Shown here: positions 1 through 11,723 of the stretch, piece by piece
Layout of the letters: the number at the start of each line of letters is the position of its first letter
Position numbering within the stretch: position 1 is the stretch's first letter
Translations under genes and position numbers: made by a program
The notes under the pieces: generated by a model
The model's database searches: none
What the model saw: only the letters and a program-made list of their open reading frames with translations
Told to the model about the DNA's origin: nothing
Assembly (NCBI RefSeq): GCF_004364435.1
Contig: NZ_SOCT01000007.1
Span: forward strand, 1 to 64,000
From: Pseudomonas sp. LP_7_YM
Lineage (GTDB): Bacteria > Pseudomonadota > Gammaproteobacteria > Pseudomonadales > Pseudomonadaceae
Length of the DNA: 64,000 nt
Direction of reading: 5' to 3'

Positions 1-202
1 CAAGATCGAGAAAGCCAAGGCCCAAGTTCGCGCCAAGGTTGAGCATCCATTTCGGGTGATCAAGCGTCAGTTTGGTTATACGAAAGTGCGCTTCCAAGGC
101 TTGGTGAAAAACACTGCTCAGATGGTGACGCTGTTCGCCCTGTCGAACCTTTGGATGGCGCGTCGATATTTGCTCTCCAGCGCAGGAGAGGTGCGTCCGT
201 AA
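1..202 (+). pseudogene. IS5-family transposase, 3' end (cut by window edge)
   Basis: The frame is open from the first bases to a TAA and encodes the last ~66 residues of a DDE transposase. Visible signature pieces are AKVEHPFRVIKRQFGY and KNTAQMVTLFALSNLWMARR, which match the C-terminal segment of IS5-subgroup transposases (the glutamate-containing end of the catalytic domain). The gene begins outside the window, so I cannot tell whether the element is complete. No clear terminal inverted repeat could be fixed downstream; the right end probably lies between 203 and 340. Its position just before a truncated antitoxin gene suggests that this insertion helped break the neighbour. Confidence 0.8.
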
Positions 203-342
203 TGAGGGAAATAGCTACTGCGGGCCGCGTGCAGCGGTAAAAACGGATGAAATAGGCGGCAGACTTGATCGATTTTGAACGGCTACCGTTTTTTGAAAGC
301 GGCTATGGCTCAGCGGTCTAAAAATAGCGGCCTACTTCAGAC

Positions 343-363
343 CATCCTTAACTGATAGGATGG
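343..363. repeat. Short palindrome before the antitoxin remnant
   Basis: CCATCCT and AGGATGG form a perfect 7-bp inverted repeat with a 7-nt spacer. The right arm also supplies the Shine-Dalgarno-like AGGA ahead of the next start codon. Antitoxins of this class usually repress their own operon through such palindromes, so an operator is possible. It could equally be the edge of the IS element. The function is inferred, not shown. Confidence 0.4.
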
Positions 364-369
364 TGCCAG

Positions 370-564
370 ATGAAAGATCGATCCCACGACGAAGCGATGG
401 CCGAGCAGTTCTTGCTCTGTCCCGAATATGCAGTCGAGTTACTGACTGAGGTACGCCGTAATGGGGACCCTGCAGAGCTGGCCATCCTACTAAGGCAAGT
501 GGCCAAGGCGTTTGTCCCGGAGGAGGGGACGGCCGAGCTGACACGCAACTCTCCATATGCCTGA
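370..564 (+). pseudogene. Truncated HigA-like addiction-module antitoxin
   Basis: The 64-residue product begins MKDRSHDEAMAEQF and continues through LLTEVRRNGDPAELAILLRQ, the N-terminal helices of the putative addiction-module antidote (HigA2-like, XRE-type) family. Family members continue for about another 35 to 45 residues with a helix-turn-helix. Here the recognisable sequence stops after QVAKAF and a short unrelated tail follows, so the DNA-binding half is missing. No RelE/HigB-like killer gene is seen upstream, where these toxins normally lie; the IS5 remnant occupies that place. Translation is possible, but the product is unlikely to act as a repressor. Confidence 0.6.
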
Positions 565-748
565 TGGGATGGTATATTTCATGGCATAAGCGCTGCTGTA
601 TATTTTAAAGATCTGAAATATAAGTATTTTTTGAATTATTGATAATAGAGTGGGAATGCTCTCCATACCCCGATGAAGCCTCTTCCAGATCTTCAGCACT
701 ACCCCCAAAGCCGCATACGCCTCAATGGACGCATCCGGCTTTGTTGTT
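565..748. other. AT-rich non-coding stretch
   Basis: No gene is supported here. The segment around 600-650 is markedly richer in A and T than the rest of the window, which fits decayed or foreign DNA at the junction between the IS/antitoxin remnants and the toxin gene. A possible weak terminator for the minus-strand toxin gene lies at its right end. Confidence 0.5.
707..742 (-). terminator. Possible weak terminator of the toxin gene
   Basis: AAAGCCG and CGGCTTT pair over a 22-nt interior that can fold further. It lies just past the stop codon of the minus-strand gene. There is no clean T-run, so the call is tentative. Confidence 0.3.
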
Positions 749-3691
749 TCAGATGCTCTGTCTCAAGCCTGTCAGCTTTAGGGCGGCGGTCAGTTCGGTG
801 AATGTGGCATAGCGGCGTCCGCTCACTGCTGGCCATTCCGGGCGCTGGATATAGAGCTGCGTGCCGTCTTGCTTGATGGGTGTGTAGTGGAGGAGTCCAT
901 CACGGCTGCGGTGGACGAGCTCGGCGGCATCACTTGTTCGCATGATGGCGAACTCGCCTGAATGGGGCAGGCGGTCATGGACCAGATTAGGGGCTTCGAC
1001 AAAGTGAGCTCTACGCCCTTTGACCGCCATACGTAGCCTCAAATCACTTTTGACGCTCCCGACGGGCCTGCCCATTGCGTCGTTCACATTTGCACCGGGA
1101 TCTACGTCGTAACCGGTCGCTTCGCCCGGGTTGACGTCGACAATGCGCAGCCCGACGACACCCTCGATTTCTGCGACACCGGCGACCTGACGATACGTAT
1201 TGGCGTGTGCGTTACCTACCAGCGCCACCCACCGCCCACCGCCCGATGCGGCCTGATCGGCATTGATGACCGTATGCGCGAAGTAATTCATCAGTCTAAG
1301 GCGCACTGTCCTGTCGGGGTCGGGCAGCCCTGCGTGCCTATAACTGGTCATGCAGTCGATGGCGCGTACGCGGATGCGGTGTTTGTTGGCCGTTTTGACC
1401 AGGTTGAGGAACGTGTAGCGACCGGTTGAGTCGGTTAAGTGGCCCCAGTCCAGGTGCTCCAGGTACGCCTCCAGCTTGGCGGGCATGGCGCCGGTTCTGG
1501 CGAAGGTGTCCAGGTCCGCCTGGTGCAGATCGGTTAGCAAATGTTCCATATACAGCGTCTTGACCTTTTGTTTGACCAGTTGCCCCATGTTGTCGATCAA
1601 GAATTGTTTGCTGGCTACGCAATTGTGACTCTCACCGATCACCAGTCCGGGCGCGCTTTCATAAAGTTGCTTGAGGGCGGCTCTTGGCGTCGATTCAGGC
1701 GCGATGACGGGTATCGGCGGCCGCTCAGGGATTTGCACGTGTGCATAAAAAGCGTCTGTATCGCTGGCCAGGCGACGACGCATGGCGAAGAAATCCTGGA
1801 TCGGATCATTCGGTTTCAGCGACACGTAATTCCCTTCAAACGGTCGGTTGCTGGGGTTTTCTACCCGCGCGCGCAAGGGTTCTCGCAGTGCCTGAGGCAG
1901 GTCATAAGGGCTCGGCAGGGCTGCAAGGGTCGGTCCCACTGAATCTGTTCTTGCCGATAACGTCCGTAATGCACCGCCCCCTCCGCGCAGGCCCTGACTG
2001 ACAGGCTCCCATTCTCCAGCATTGTTCAGCCGGACAGGTACGTTGCGATGAAACGAGAATGGGTTCTGCGGGTCGACGATGACCCAGCTGTTCAGTTCAT
2101 TGACATAGCGCACCTGATAGCCGATGCCTTCGATCGAGATCAGCGTCGTGTCGTGGCCTGTCTGGTAGACGTTGCGCATACGGCCGCTGGTCGGTGGCTG
2201 GGGATAGTCATCGAGCACCTCGTTGGTCTCGAAAGGCGTCAGCAGGCCGGCTAATTCACCGGTGTCTGTCGGATTAGGTATCGCAGGTTGCAGCTGCGTG
2301 GGGGAGGGTGCACCCGGCGCTTCAATCTCGAGATCCGGCGCGGCTGCGGTGGACTCACTTTCAGACGCAATATCAGCAATTTCAGGCATTGCGACCTGAG
2401 CCAGTAAGGCAGCATTGAACAGCACATCGATGCCGCCGAGGATGGCGCCAATCACACCACTTTTGCGATCCGCTGTGGTGTGGCCGTGTATTGCCTGATC
2501 AATGTTCAAGCCGACGTCGGCCAAGCCTGCGCCCACCGCAGCCAAAGCAATTGGCCAGTCCAGTGTCGCCAAGGCGCCGAAGGTCTGACCGAAGGCTTGC
2601 AAGTAACCGATCCACATCTGCTTGCGCAGCTCGCTGTTCGAGTACAGGGCAAATTCGGCATCGGCCTTCATGCGCGCTCGGGCGGCATCGCGCAGGTGTG
2701 TGAACGGATCGCCGCTGACCGGGCGCTCGTCCCGGTTGATCACGGAGGGAGCATGCGTGCCCCAGTTGCTGAACATCAGGTCCAGTGCGTGATTCAATCC
2801 GATCTGCTGATCGCCCTGCGCATGCACGGATAGCGGAAAGTGCGACATCAATTGCGCCCGATTGTGGACCTCGTTGCTGTGATTCATCAGCCACCACTGC
2901 AGTTTGTCAGGGGTGTCGAAGACGTGGAAGGCATCAACCTCCCCCGGCACATAGAGGAATTGCCGACCGCTGTCTTCGACGATTCGCAAAAGGTCACTGG
3001 ACTCATACCCGGCGATGTCCAGCTTGGCGACACGTACGCCAACGCCGAGCGGTACCTCCGATTGCAGCATGGCCAACGTGACCGGTTTGCCCGGATCCAC
3101 ACCTATAGCGGCCATGATTGCCCCGAATTGCTCAGCGTCCAGGGCGCCGCTGCGATGATCCTCCACGGCCCTGGCGATGAAGCTGGCCTTGGCCAGGGTT
3201 CTGAAATCGTCCGCACGGTTTTGCCAAAAGGTGTTCATCTTGAAAGTGAATTGGCGTTTGAAGTCCAGAGCCCAAAAGGCGTCCATCGCATCTTTGGGTA
3301 GTAGGCACACCTGGTTGGTTTCGTCGAAAACCTCGGCGTCGGGTCCTGCGGTGTAGAAACCGCTCATCACTTGCAGTGAGTCGGCCTGGTTCTGGTCGAA
3401 TGCGTTGAAGCGGTGCATCACCAGTTGGGGCAGGGTCAGCGAATTAATCGGTTTAGCGAGGTGCCTCCAGCCGCTGAAGGTCAGAGAGCTGCTGTCAGCG
3501 ACCTCGAAGCGATGCCAATAGACGGCGTCAGGCTCCAGATGATCGATGCAGTGCTGGCGCAGGAGTTCGGATGCGGCAGCCCGAGCCATTTCACGCAGGT
3601 CGGGGCAGTTCGCTACCAGCTTCTTACAAATGGCTCTAAGCGATGTCTGATCAGTATTGAGGTCCAAAGTGTTGGCAATGAGAGAAGGCAT
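749..3691 (-). CDS. DUF6543-type toxin with C-terminal Tiki/EreA-like domain
   Basis: About 980 residues. The N-terminal ~650 residues resemble the Pseudomonas dermonecrotic-toxin/membrane-targeted-effector family (DUF6543), with a glycine-rich amphipathic segment roughly at residues 375-440 that could contact membranes. The C-terminal ~290 residues carry GESH (686-689), YMEH (714-717) and GNAHA (826-830). That spacing is typical of the Tiki/TraB/EreA/ChaN fold, which also includes the C2 domain of Pasteurella multocida toxin. No secretion signal or repeats are seen, so a type III or other contact-dependent route is only a guess. The start is placed at the Met preceded by AAGGA eight bases upstream; an upstream in-frame ATG at 3730 has no ribosome site. 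It stands alone beside IS debris, which suggests horizontal acquisition. The target is unknown. Confidence 0.75.
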   Translation of the reverse strand: MPSLIANTLDLNTDQTSLRAICKKLVANCPDLREMARAAASELLRQHCIDHLEPDAVYWHRFEVADSSSLTFSGWRHLAKPINSLTLPQLVMHRFNAFDQNQADSLQVMSGFYTAGPDAEVFDETNQVCLLPKDAMDAFWALDFKRQFTFKMNTFWQNRADDFRTLAKASFIARAVEDHRSGALDAEQFGAIMAAIGVDPGKPVTLAMLQSEVPLGVGVRVAKLDIAGYESSDLLRIVEDSGRQFLYVPGEVDAFHVFDTPDKLQWWLMNHSNEVHNRAQLMSHFPLSVHAQGDQQIGLNHALDLMFSNWGTHAPSVINRDERPVSGDPFTHLRDAARARMKADAEFALYSNSELRKQMWIGYLQAFGQTFGALATLDWPIALAAVGAGLADVGLNIDQAIHGHTTADRKSGVIGAILGGIDVLFNAALLAQVAMPEIADIASESESTAAAPDLEIEAPGAPSPTQLQPAIPNPTDTGELAGLLTPFETNEVLDDYPQPPTSGRMRNVYQTGHDTTLISIEGIGYQVRYVNELNSWVIVDPQNPFSFHRNVPVRLNNAGEWEPVSQGLRGGGGALRTLSARTDSVGPTLAALPSPYDLPQALREPLRARVENPSNRPFEGNYVSLKPNDPIQDFFAMRRRLASDTDAFYAHVQIPERPPIPVIAPESTPRAALKQLYESAPGLVIGESHNCVASKQFLIDNMGQLVKQKVKTLYMEHLLTDLHQADLDTFARTGAMPAKLEAYLEHLDWGHLTDSTGRYTFLNLVKTANKHRIRVRAIDCMTSYRHAGLPDPDRTVRLRLMNYFAHTVINADQAASGGGRWVALVGNAHANTYRQVAGVAEIEGVVGLRIVDVNPGEATGYDVDPGANVNDAMGRPVGSVKSDLRLRMAVKGRRAHFVEAPNLVHDRLPHSGEFAIMRTSDAAELVHRSRDGLLHYTPIKQDGTQLYIQRPEWPAVSGRRYATFTELTAALKLTGLRQSI

Positions 3692-3876
3692 GTCCGTCGT
3701 CCTTGATGAATGAGCCTTGAGCTTCCCCATCTGCCCGACTGAATTGGTACTAAATATGTACTGCAGCCATCGTTCGCTTATTTTCAGTTAACGCAGGTGT
3801 ATCGTATCCGCCCCTCGCAAAGTCTCGCGTTCAGCGCTTTGTTCCCCCCTCCGGCCCTCACCAAGGTTTTTGCCAG

Positions 3877-5250
3877 ATGTCCTTTACCCGTCGACAATTT
3901 CTCGGAGGTCTGGCCGGTCTTGCCGTGGTCGGGCTGGGCGCTGGCGGCGCTTCGCGTTATTGGCTGGGGCGCACCGGGCCTGGAGAGGGGCATGACTACG
4001 AACTCATCGCAGCGCCTCTGGACGTAGAACTGGTCTGCGGTTTCAAGACGCCGGCCTGGGCTTTTGGCGCCTCAGCGCCGGGCACCGAACTGCGGGTACG
4101 GCAAGGCGACTGGCTGCGTGTGCGTTTCATCAATCGGTTGCCGGTCGAAACCACCATTCACTGGCACGGCATCCGTCTGCCGCTGGAAATGGACGGTGTG
4201 CCTTACGTGTCGCAACTGCCGGTCAAACCGGGCGAGTATTTCGATTACAAATTCCGCGTGCCCGACGCTGGTAGCTATTGGTATCACCCGCATGTCAGCA
4301 GCAGCGAAGAACTGGGGCGCGGTTTGGTCGGGCCATTGATTGTCGAGGAACGCGAGCCGACCGGATTTGCCCATGAGCGTATGGTCTGCCTGAAGAGCTG
4401 GCATGTGGATGAGCAGGGTGCGTTCACTGAGTTCAGCGTGATCCGTGAGGCGGCTCGGGAAGGCACGGCGGGGCGGTTGTCGACGATCAATGGCACGCCG
4501 CAAGGAACGGTCGAATTGCCAGCCGGCCAGATCACCCGCGTGCGTGTTCTCAACCTCGACAACACTGTGACCTATCGCCTCAATCTGCCGGGCGCCGAAG
4601 CGATGATCTACGCATTGGATGGCAATCCGGTCAAACCGCGTCCATTAGACAAGGATTACTGGCTGGGACCAGGGATGCGGATGTGCCTGGCAATCAAGGC
4701 GCCCCTGGTCGGCGAGGAAATTTCCCTGCGCAACGGCCCTGTGCGGCTGGGCACATTTCGCTCCGTCGCCAGCGGCGACAAGCCCGGCGCGTGGCCCCCC
4801 GAGTTGCCGGCCAATCCGGTGGCCGAGCCGGATCTTGCCAGCGCCGAAAAGCTCAACTTCAATTTTGAATGGGCAGGAGCGGTATCGATCAATGTCGACA
4901 ACGGCAAGCCCCCGAGCCTCTGGCAGATCAACGGTCAGGCTTGGGATATCACCGACCGGACCTGCGCCGAAAGGCCTATCGCCAAGCTCGAACGGGGCAA
5001 GAGTTACATTTTCGAGTTGAAGAACATGACGCAGTACCAGCATCCCATCCATTTGCACGGGATGAGCTTCAAGGTGATTGCCTCCAATCGCAGGAAAGTG
5101 ATCCCCTATTTCACCGATACCTATCTGTTGGGCAGGAACGAGCGCGCACGCGTGGCGCTGGTAGCGGATAATCCCGGCGTGTGGATGTTCCACTGCCATG
5201 TGATCGATCACATGGAGACCGGTCTTATGGCAGCTATAGAGGTTTCGTAA
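3877..5250 (+). CDS. Multicopper oxidase, Tat-exported
   Basis: 457 residues, a three-cupredoxin laccase/CopA/SufI-type oxidase. The twin-arginine motif RRQFLGG at residues 5-11, followed by a hydrophobic stretch, shows Tat export to the periplasm. All four copper-binding segments are present: HWHG (95-98), WYHPH (135-139), HPIHLHG (389-395) and HCHVIDHMETGL (439-450), so the type 1 and trinuclear sites look intact and the enzyme should be active. No methionine-rich copper-resistance loop is obvious, so the substrate (Cu(I), Mn or phenolics) cannot be named. Its stop codon overlaps the tadA start (TAATG), so the two are translationally coupled. The ribosome site is weak; the start is set by the signal peptide. 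Confidence 0.88.
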   Translation: MSFTRRQFLGGLAGLAVVGLGAGGASRYWLGRTGPGEGHDYELIAAPLDVELVCGFKTPAWAFGASAPGTELRVRQGDWLRVRFINRLPVETTIHWHGIRLPLEMDGVPYVSQLPVKPGEYFDYKFRVPDAGSYWYHPHVSSSEELGRGLVGPLIVEEREPTGFAHERMVCLKSWHVDEQGAFTEFSVIREAAREGTAGRLSTINGTPQGTVELPAGQITRVRVLNLDNTVTYRLNLPGAEAMIYALDGNPVKPRPLDKDYWLGPGMRMCLAIKAPLVGEEISLRNGPVRLGTFRSVASGDKPGAWPPELPANPVAEPDLASAEKLNFNFEWAGAVSINVDNGKPPSLWQINGQAWDITDRTCAERPIAKLERGKSYIFELKNMTQYQHPIHLHGMSFKVIASNRRKVIPYFTDTYLLGRNERARVALVADNPGVWMFHCHVIDHMETGLMAAIEVS

Positions 5251-5732
5251 TGCGGCAGCCGCAAATCATTGATCGCAGCCGCGATCAGCATTTCATGCAT
5301 GAAGCCCTCGCGTTGGCCGCCGAGGGTGCGCTGTTGGGCGAAGTCCCCGTGGGCGCGGTGCTGGTTCAGGACGGTGTGATTATCGGCCGTGGCTACAACT
5401 GCCCCATCAGTGGCAGCGACCCCAGCGCCCATGCCGAAATGGTCGCCATTCGTGCGGCGGCCCAGGCGTTGAGCAACTACCGCCTACCGGGCAGTACGTT
5501 GTACGTCACGCTTGAGCCTTGCAGCATGTGCGCGGGGTTGATCGTGCATTCGCGTATCGGCCGGGTGGTGTATGGCGCGACCGAACCCAAGGCGGGCGTG
5601 GTGCAGAGTCAGGGGCAGTTTTTCACCCAGCCGTTTCTTAATCATCGGGTGCTGTTTGACGGCGGGGTGCTGGGTGAAGAGTGCGGGACGATGTTGAGTG
5701 AGTTTTTCAGGATGAGAAGGGCGAAGGGCTAG
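5250..5732 (+). CDS. tadA: tRNA-specific adenosine deaminase
   Basis: 160 residues. It converts the wobble adenosine of tRNA-Arg(ACG) to inosine in the cytoplasm. The deaminase zinc site is clear: HAE at 61-63 (zinc ligand and proton-shuttling glutamate) and PCSMC at 90-94 (two cysteine ligands). Length and C-terminal helix are normal for TadA. The start is the ATG that overlaps the stop of the multicopper oxidase gene. The gene runs convergently into mltF with only 13 bases between stop codons. Confidence 0.95.
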   Translation: MRQPQIIDRSRDQHFMHEALALAAEGALLGEVPVGAVLVQDGVIIGRGYNCPISGSDPSAHAEMVAIRAAAQALSNYRLPGSTLYVTLEPCSMCAGLIVHSRIGRVVYGATEPKAGVVQSQGQFFTQPFLNHRVLFDGGVLGEECGTMLSEFFRMRRAKG

Positions 5733-5745
5733 AGGACCGGGGGCT

Positions 5746-7206
5746 CTAAAGCGGCGCCTTTTCTTCCGGCGGCCTGGTTTTGTCCACGCCCGGCACATGC
5801 AGCGCGCCTTCGGCGACCTGGCTGCCTTCGAGCTGCGGCTGGGTTACCCAGGTGAGGATGTCGTAATAACGGCGGATGTTGGCGACGAAGCTGACCGGTT
5901 CGCCGCCCCGTGCGTAGCCGTATCGGGTTTTGCTGTACCACTTCTTTTGCGACAGGCGTGGCAGCATTTTCTTCACATCCAGCCATTTGTCCGGGTTCAG
6001 GCCTTCGCTTTCTGCCAGCTTGCGGGCGTCGTCCAGATGGCCTGCGCCAATGTTGTAGGACGCCAACGCCAGCCATGTCCGGTCAGGCTCCTGAATCGTA
6101 TTATCCAGCTGATCCTTCACGTAGGCGAGATACTTGGCCCCACCCTGAATGCTCTGTCTGGCGTCCAGACGGTTGGAAACCCCCATCGCCTGGGCCGTGC
6201 TCTGCGTAAGCATCATCAGGCCACGCACCCCGGTTTTGGAGGTCACGCCCGGTTGCCAGAGCGACTCCTGATAGCCGATCGCGGCCAGCAGGCGCCAGTC
6301 CACCTGCTCTTGCTTGGCAGCGGCCTGGAAGTGTTTTTCATACTTTGGCAGGCGTTCCTGCAAATGCTGGGCGAAGGTGTAAGCGCCGACGTAGCCGAGA
6401 ACGTCGACGTGCCCGTAGTAGCGATCCTTGAGCCGCTGCAGCATGCCGTTCTTCTGCATCTTGTCGAGATAGGCGTTGATCTCGTTGAGCAGACTGTTGT
6501 CATCGCCCGGCGCCACGGCCCAACGCTGATCACGCCCATCCCCCAGGTCGAATGCCACGCGCACGTTGGGGAAATACACCTGGTTCATCGCCAGTTCATT
6601 GGAGTCCACCAGTGTCAGGTCGATCTGACCCTCGTCTACCATGCGCAGCAGGTCGACGACTTCGACCTGGTCCGACTCTTCGTAATTGATACCGGGATAT
6701 TTGACCTTCAGCGCTGCCAGTTGCTCGGCGTGACTGCTGCCCTTGAGCACCAGAATGCGTTTGCCGACCAGATCACCCGGATCGGTAGGGCGCGACTGGC
6801 CATTGCGGTAGATGACCTGTGGGGTGACTTCAAGGTAGGAGTGCGAGAATCGCACCTGTTTGGCGCGGTTCTCGGTACTGACCAGACCGGCTGCCGCCAG
6901 TACCGGGCCGCCGGGTTTCGTCATTTGGTCGAACAGATCGTCCAGGTTGTCTGCCGTTTCGATCTTCAGTTCGACGCCAAGATCGTCGGCGAAACGCTTG
7001 ACCAGCTCGTACTCGAAACCGGTTTCGCCGTTGCGATCCTGGAAATAGGTCGCCGGGCTGTTACGGGTGACGACGCGCAGGACGCCATCCTCCTTGACTC
7101 GTTCCAGTGTGTTGGGTTTTTCAACACAGGCACCGAGCAGCAGGAAGATTCCGGTTGCGATGAGCCACTTGGCGCAGCGTGGGCGGAAATCTGATGGGGA
7201 AAACAT
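5746..7206 (-). CDS. mltF: Membrane-bound lytic murein transglycosylase F
   Basis: 486 residues. It cleaves the MurNAc-GlcNAc bond of peptidoglycan, forming anhydromuropeptides, at the inner face of the outer membrane. It has a hydrophobic signal ending in LLLGAC (lipobox cysteine 27), then an amino-acid-binding-protein-like domain (~45-265, the regulatory half of MltF), then an SLT domain with YQESLWQPG (catalytic Glu314) and GLMMLT. The start is the ATG just before the signal; earlier in-frame codons lack a signal sequence. It is divergent from purL with a shared ~215-bp control region. Confidence 0.95.
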   Translation of the reverse strand: MFSPSDFRPRCAKWLIATGIFLLLGACVEKPNTLERVKEDGVLRVVTRNSPATYFQDRNGETGFEYELVKRFADDLGVELKIETADNLDDLFDQMTKPGGPVLAAAGLVSTENRAKQVRFSHSYLEVTPQVIYRNGQSRPTDPGDLVGKRILVLKGSSHAEQLAALKVKYPGINYEESDQVEVVDLLRMVDEGQIDLTLVDSNELAMNQVYFPNVRVAFDLGDGRDQRWAVAPGDDNSLLNEINAYLDKMQKNGMLQRLKDRYYGHVDVLGYVGAYTFAQHLQERLPKYEKHFQAAAKQEQVDWRLLAAIGYQESLWQPGVTSKTGVRGLMMLTQSTAQAMGVSNRLDARQSIQGGAKYLAYVKDQLDNTIQEPDRTWLALASYNIGAGHLDDARKLAESEGLNPDKWLDVKKMLPRLSQKKWYSKTRYGYARGGEPVSFVANIRRYYDILTWVTQPQLEGSQVAEGALHVPGVDKTRPPEEKAPL

Positions 7207-7370
7207 TGGTGCAGTATACGCAAAGCGCGTTGACCGCCATATCTCGACAGCGAGGATCGCGTCTGATAGAGCGCAAGGATTTTTTACCCCGGAGTGTAAG
7301 AAACTGTCTCGCACTGACATTCGGGCGCGTCGGGGCCCTCGTTTCGGGTGCCGAAAGATCGTGTTTAGGC

Positions 7371-7376
7371 TAGAAT
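7371..7376 (+). promoter_or_regulatory. Possible -10 element of purL
   Basis: TAGAAT, preceded by an extended GGC, lies 45 bases ahead of the purL start codon in the mltF-purL divergent spacer. No convincing -35 is present at normal spacing, so this is only a candidate. Confidence 0.3.
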
Positions 7377-7420
7377 GCACGGCCTCAAAGCACACCCCCT
7401 TCCCCGAGGCTGTCCCGACG

Positions 7421-11320
<3,900 letters not shown>

Positions 11321-11326
11321 TCGAGG

Positions 11327-11638
11327 ATGTACAAGCTCGCCTTCTTCGTTCCGCCCAGCCATGTGGAGCAGGTCAGGACAGCACTATTCGCCGCCGGTGC
11401 GGGGCGAATCGGTGCTTATGACAGCTGCTCATGGCAGGTACGCGGCCAAGGTCAGTTCCGCCCGCTGGACGGCAGTCAGCCGTTCATTGGGCAGGCTGGA
11501 GCGGTCGAATACGTCGAGGAATGGAAGGTCGAGCTGGTCGTTGCTGATGGGTTGATAAAGCAAGTGGTGGCTGCGCTCAGGCACAGTCACCCCTACGAAA
11601 CACCTGCTTTTGAGGTCTGGAAGCTGGAGGATTTTTAA
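11327..11638 (+). CDS. YqfO/NIF3-insert-like small protein
   Basis: 103 residues, starting six bases after the purL stop. It resembles the CutA/PII-like domain found inserted in some NIF3 (YqfO) proteins: MYKLAFFVPPSHVEQVR at the N-terminus, GAGRIGAYDSCSW in the middle and RHSHPYETPAFEVW near the end. In those proteins the domain sits in or near a dinuclear metal centre. Here it is a free-standing protein. The role is unknown. The spacing suggests it is co-transcribed with purL. Confidence 0.75.
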   Translation: MYKLAFFVPPSHVEQVRTALFAAGAGRIGAYDSCSWQVRGQGQFRPLDGSQPFIGQAGAVEYVEEWKVELVVADGLIKQVVAALRHSHPYETPAFEVWKLEDF

Positions 11639-11723
11639 GTCACAGGTTTCGCTCTTCATCCGCGTAGCCTGTGCCCATGCAGGACCCCGCGAACCGGCTC
11701 CTGCAGATAAGCGCGGCGTTTGG

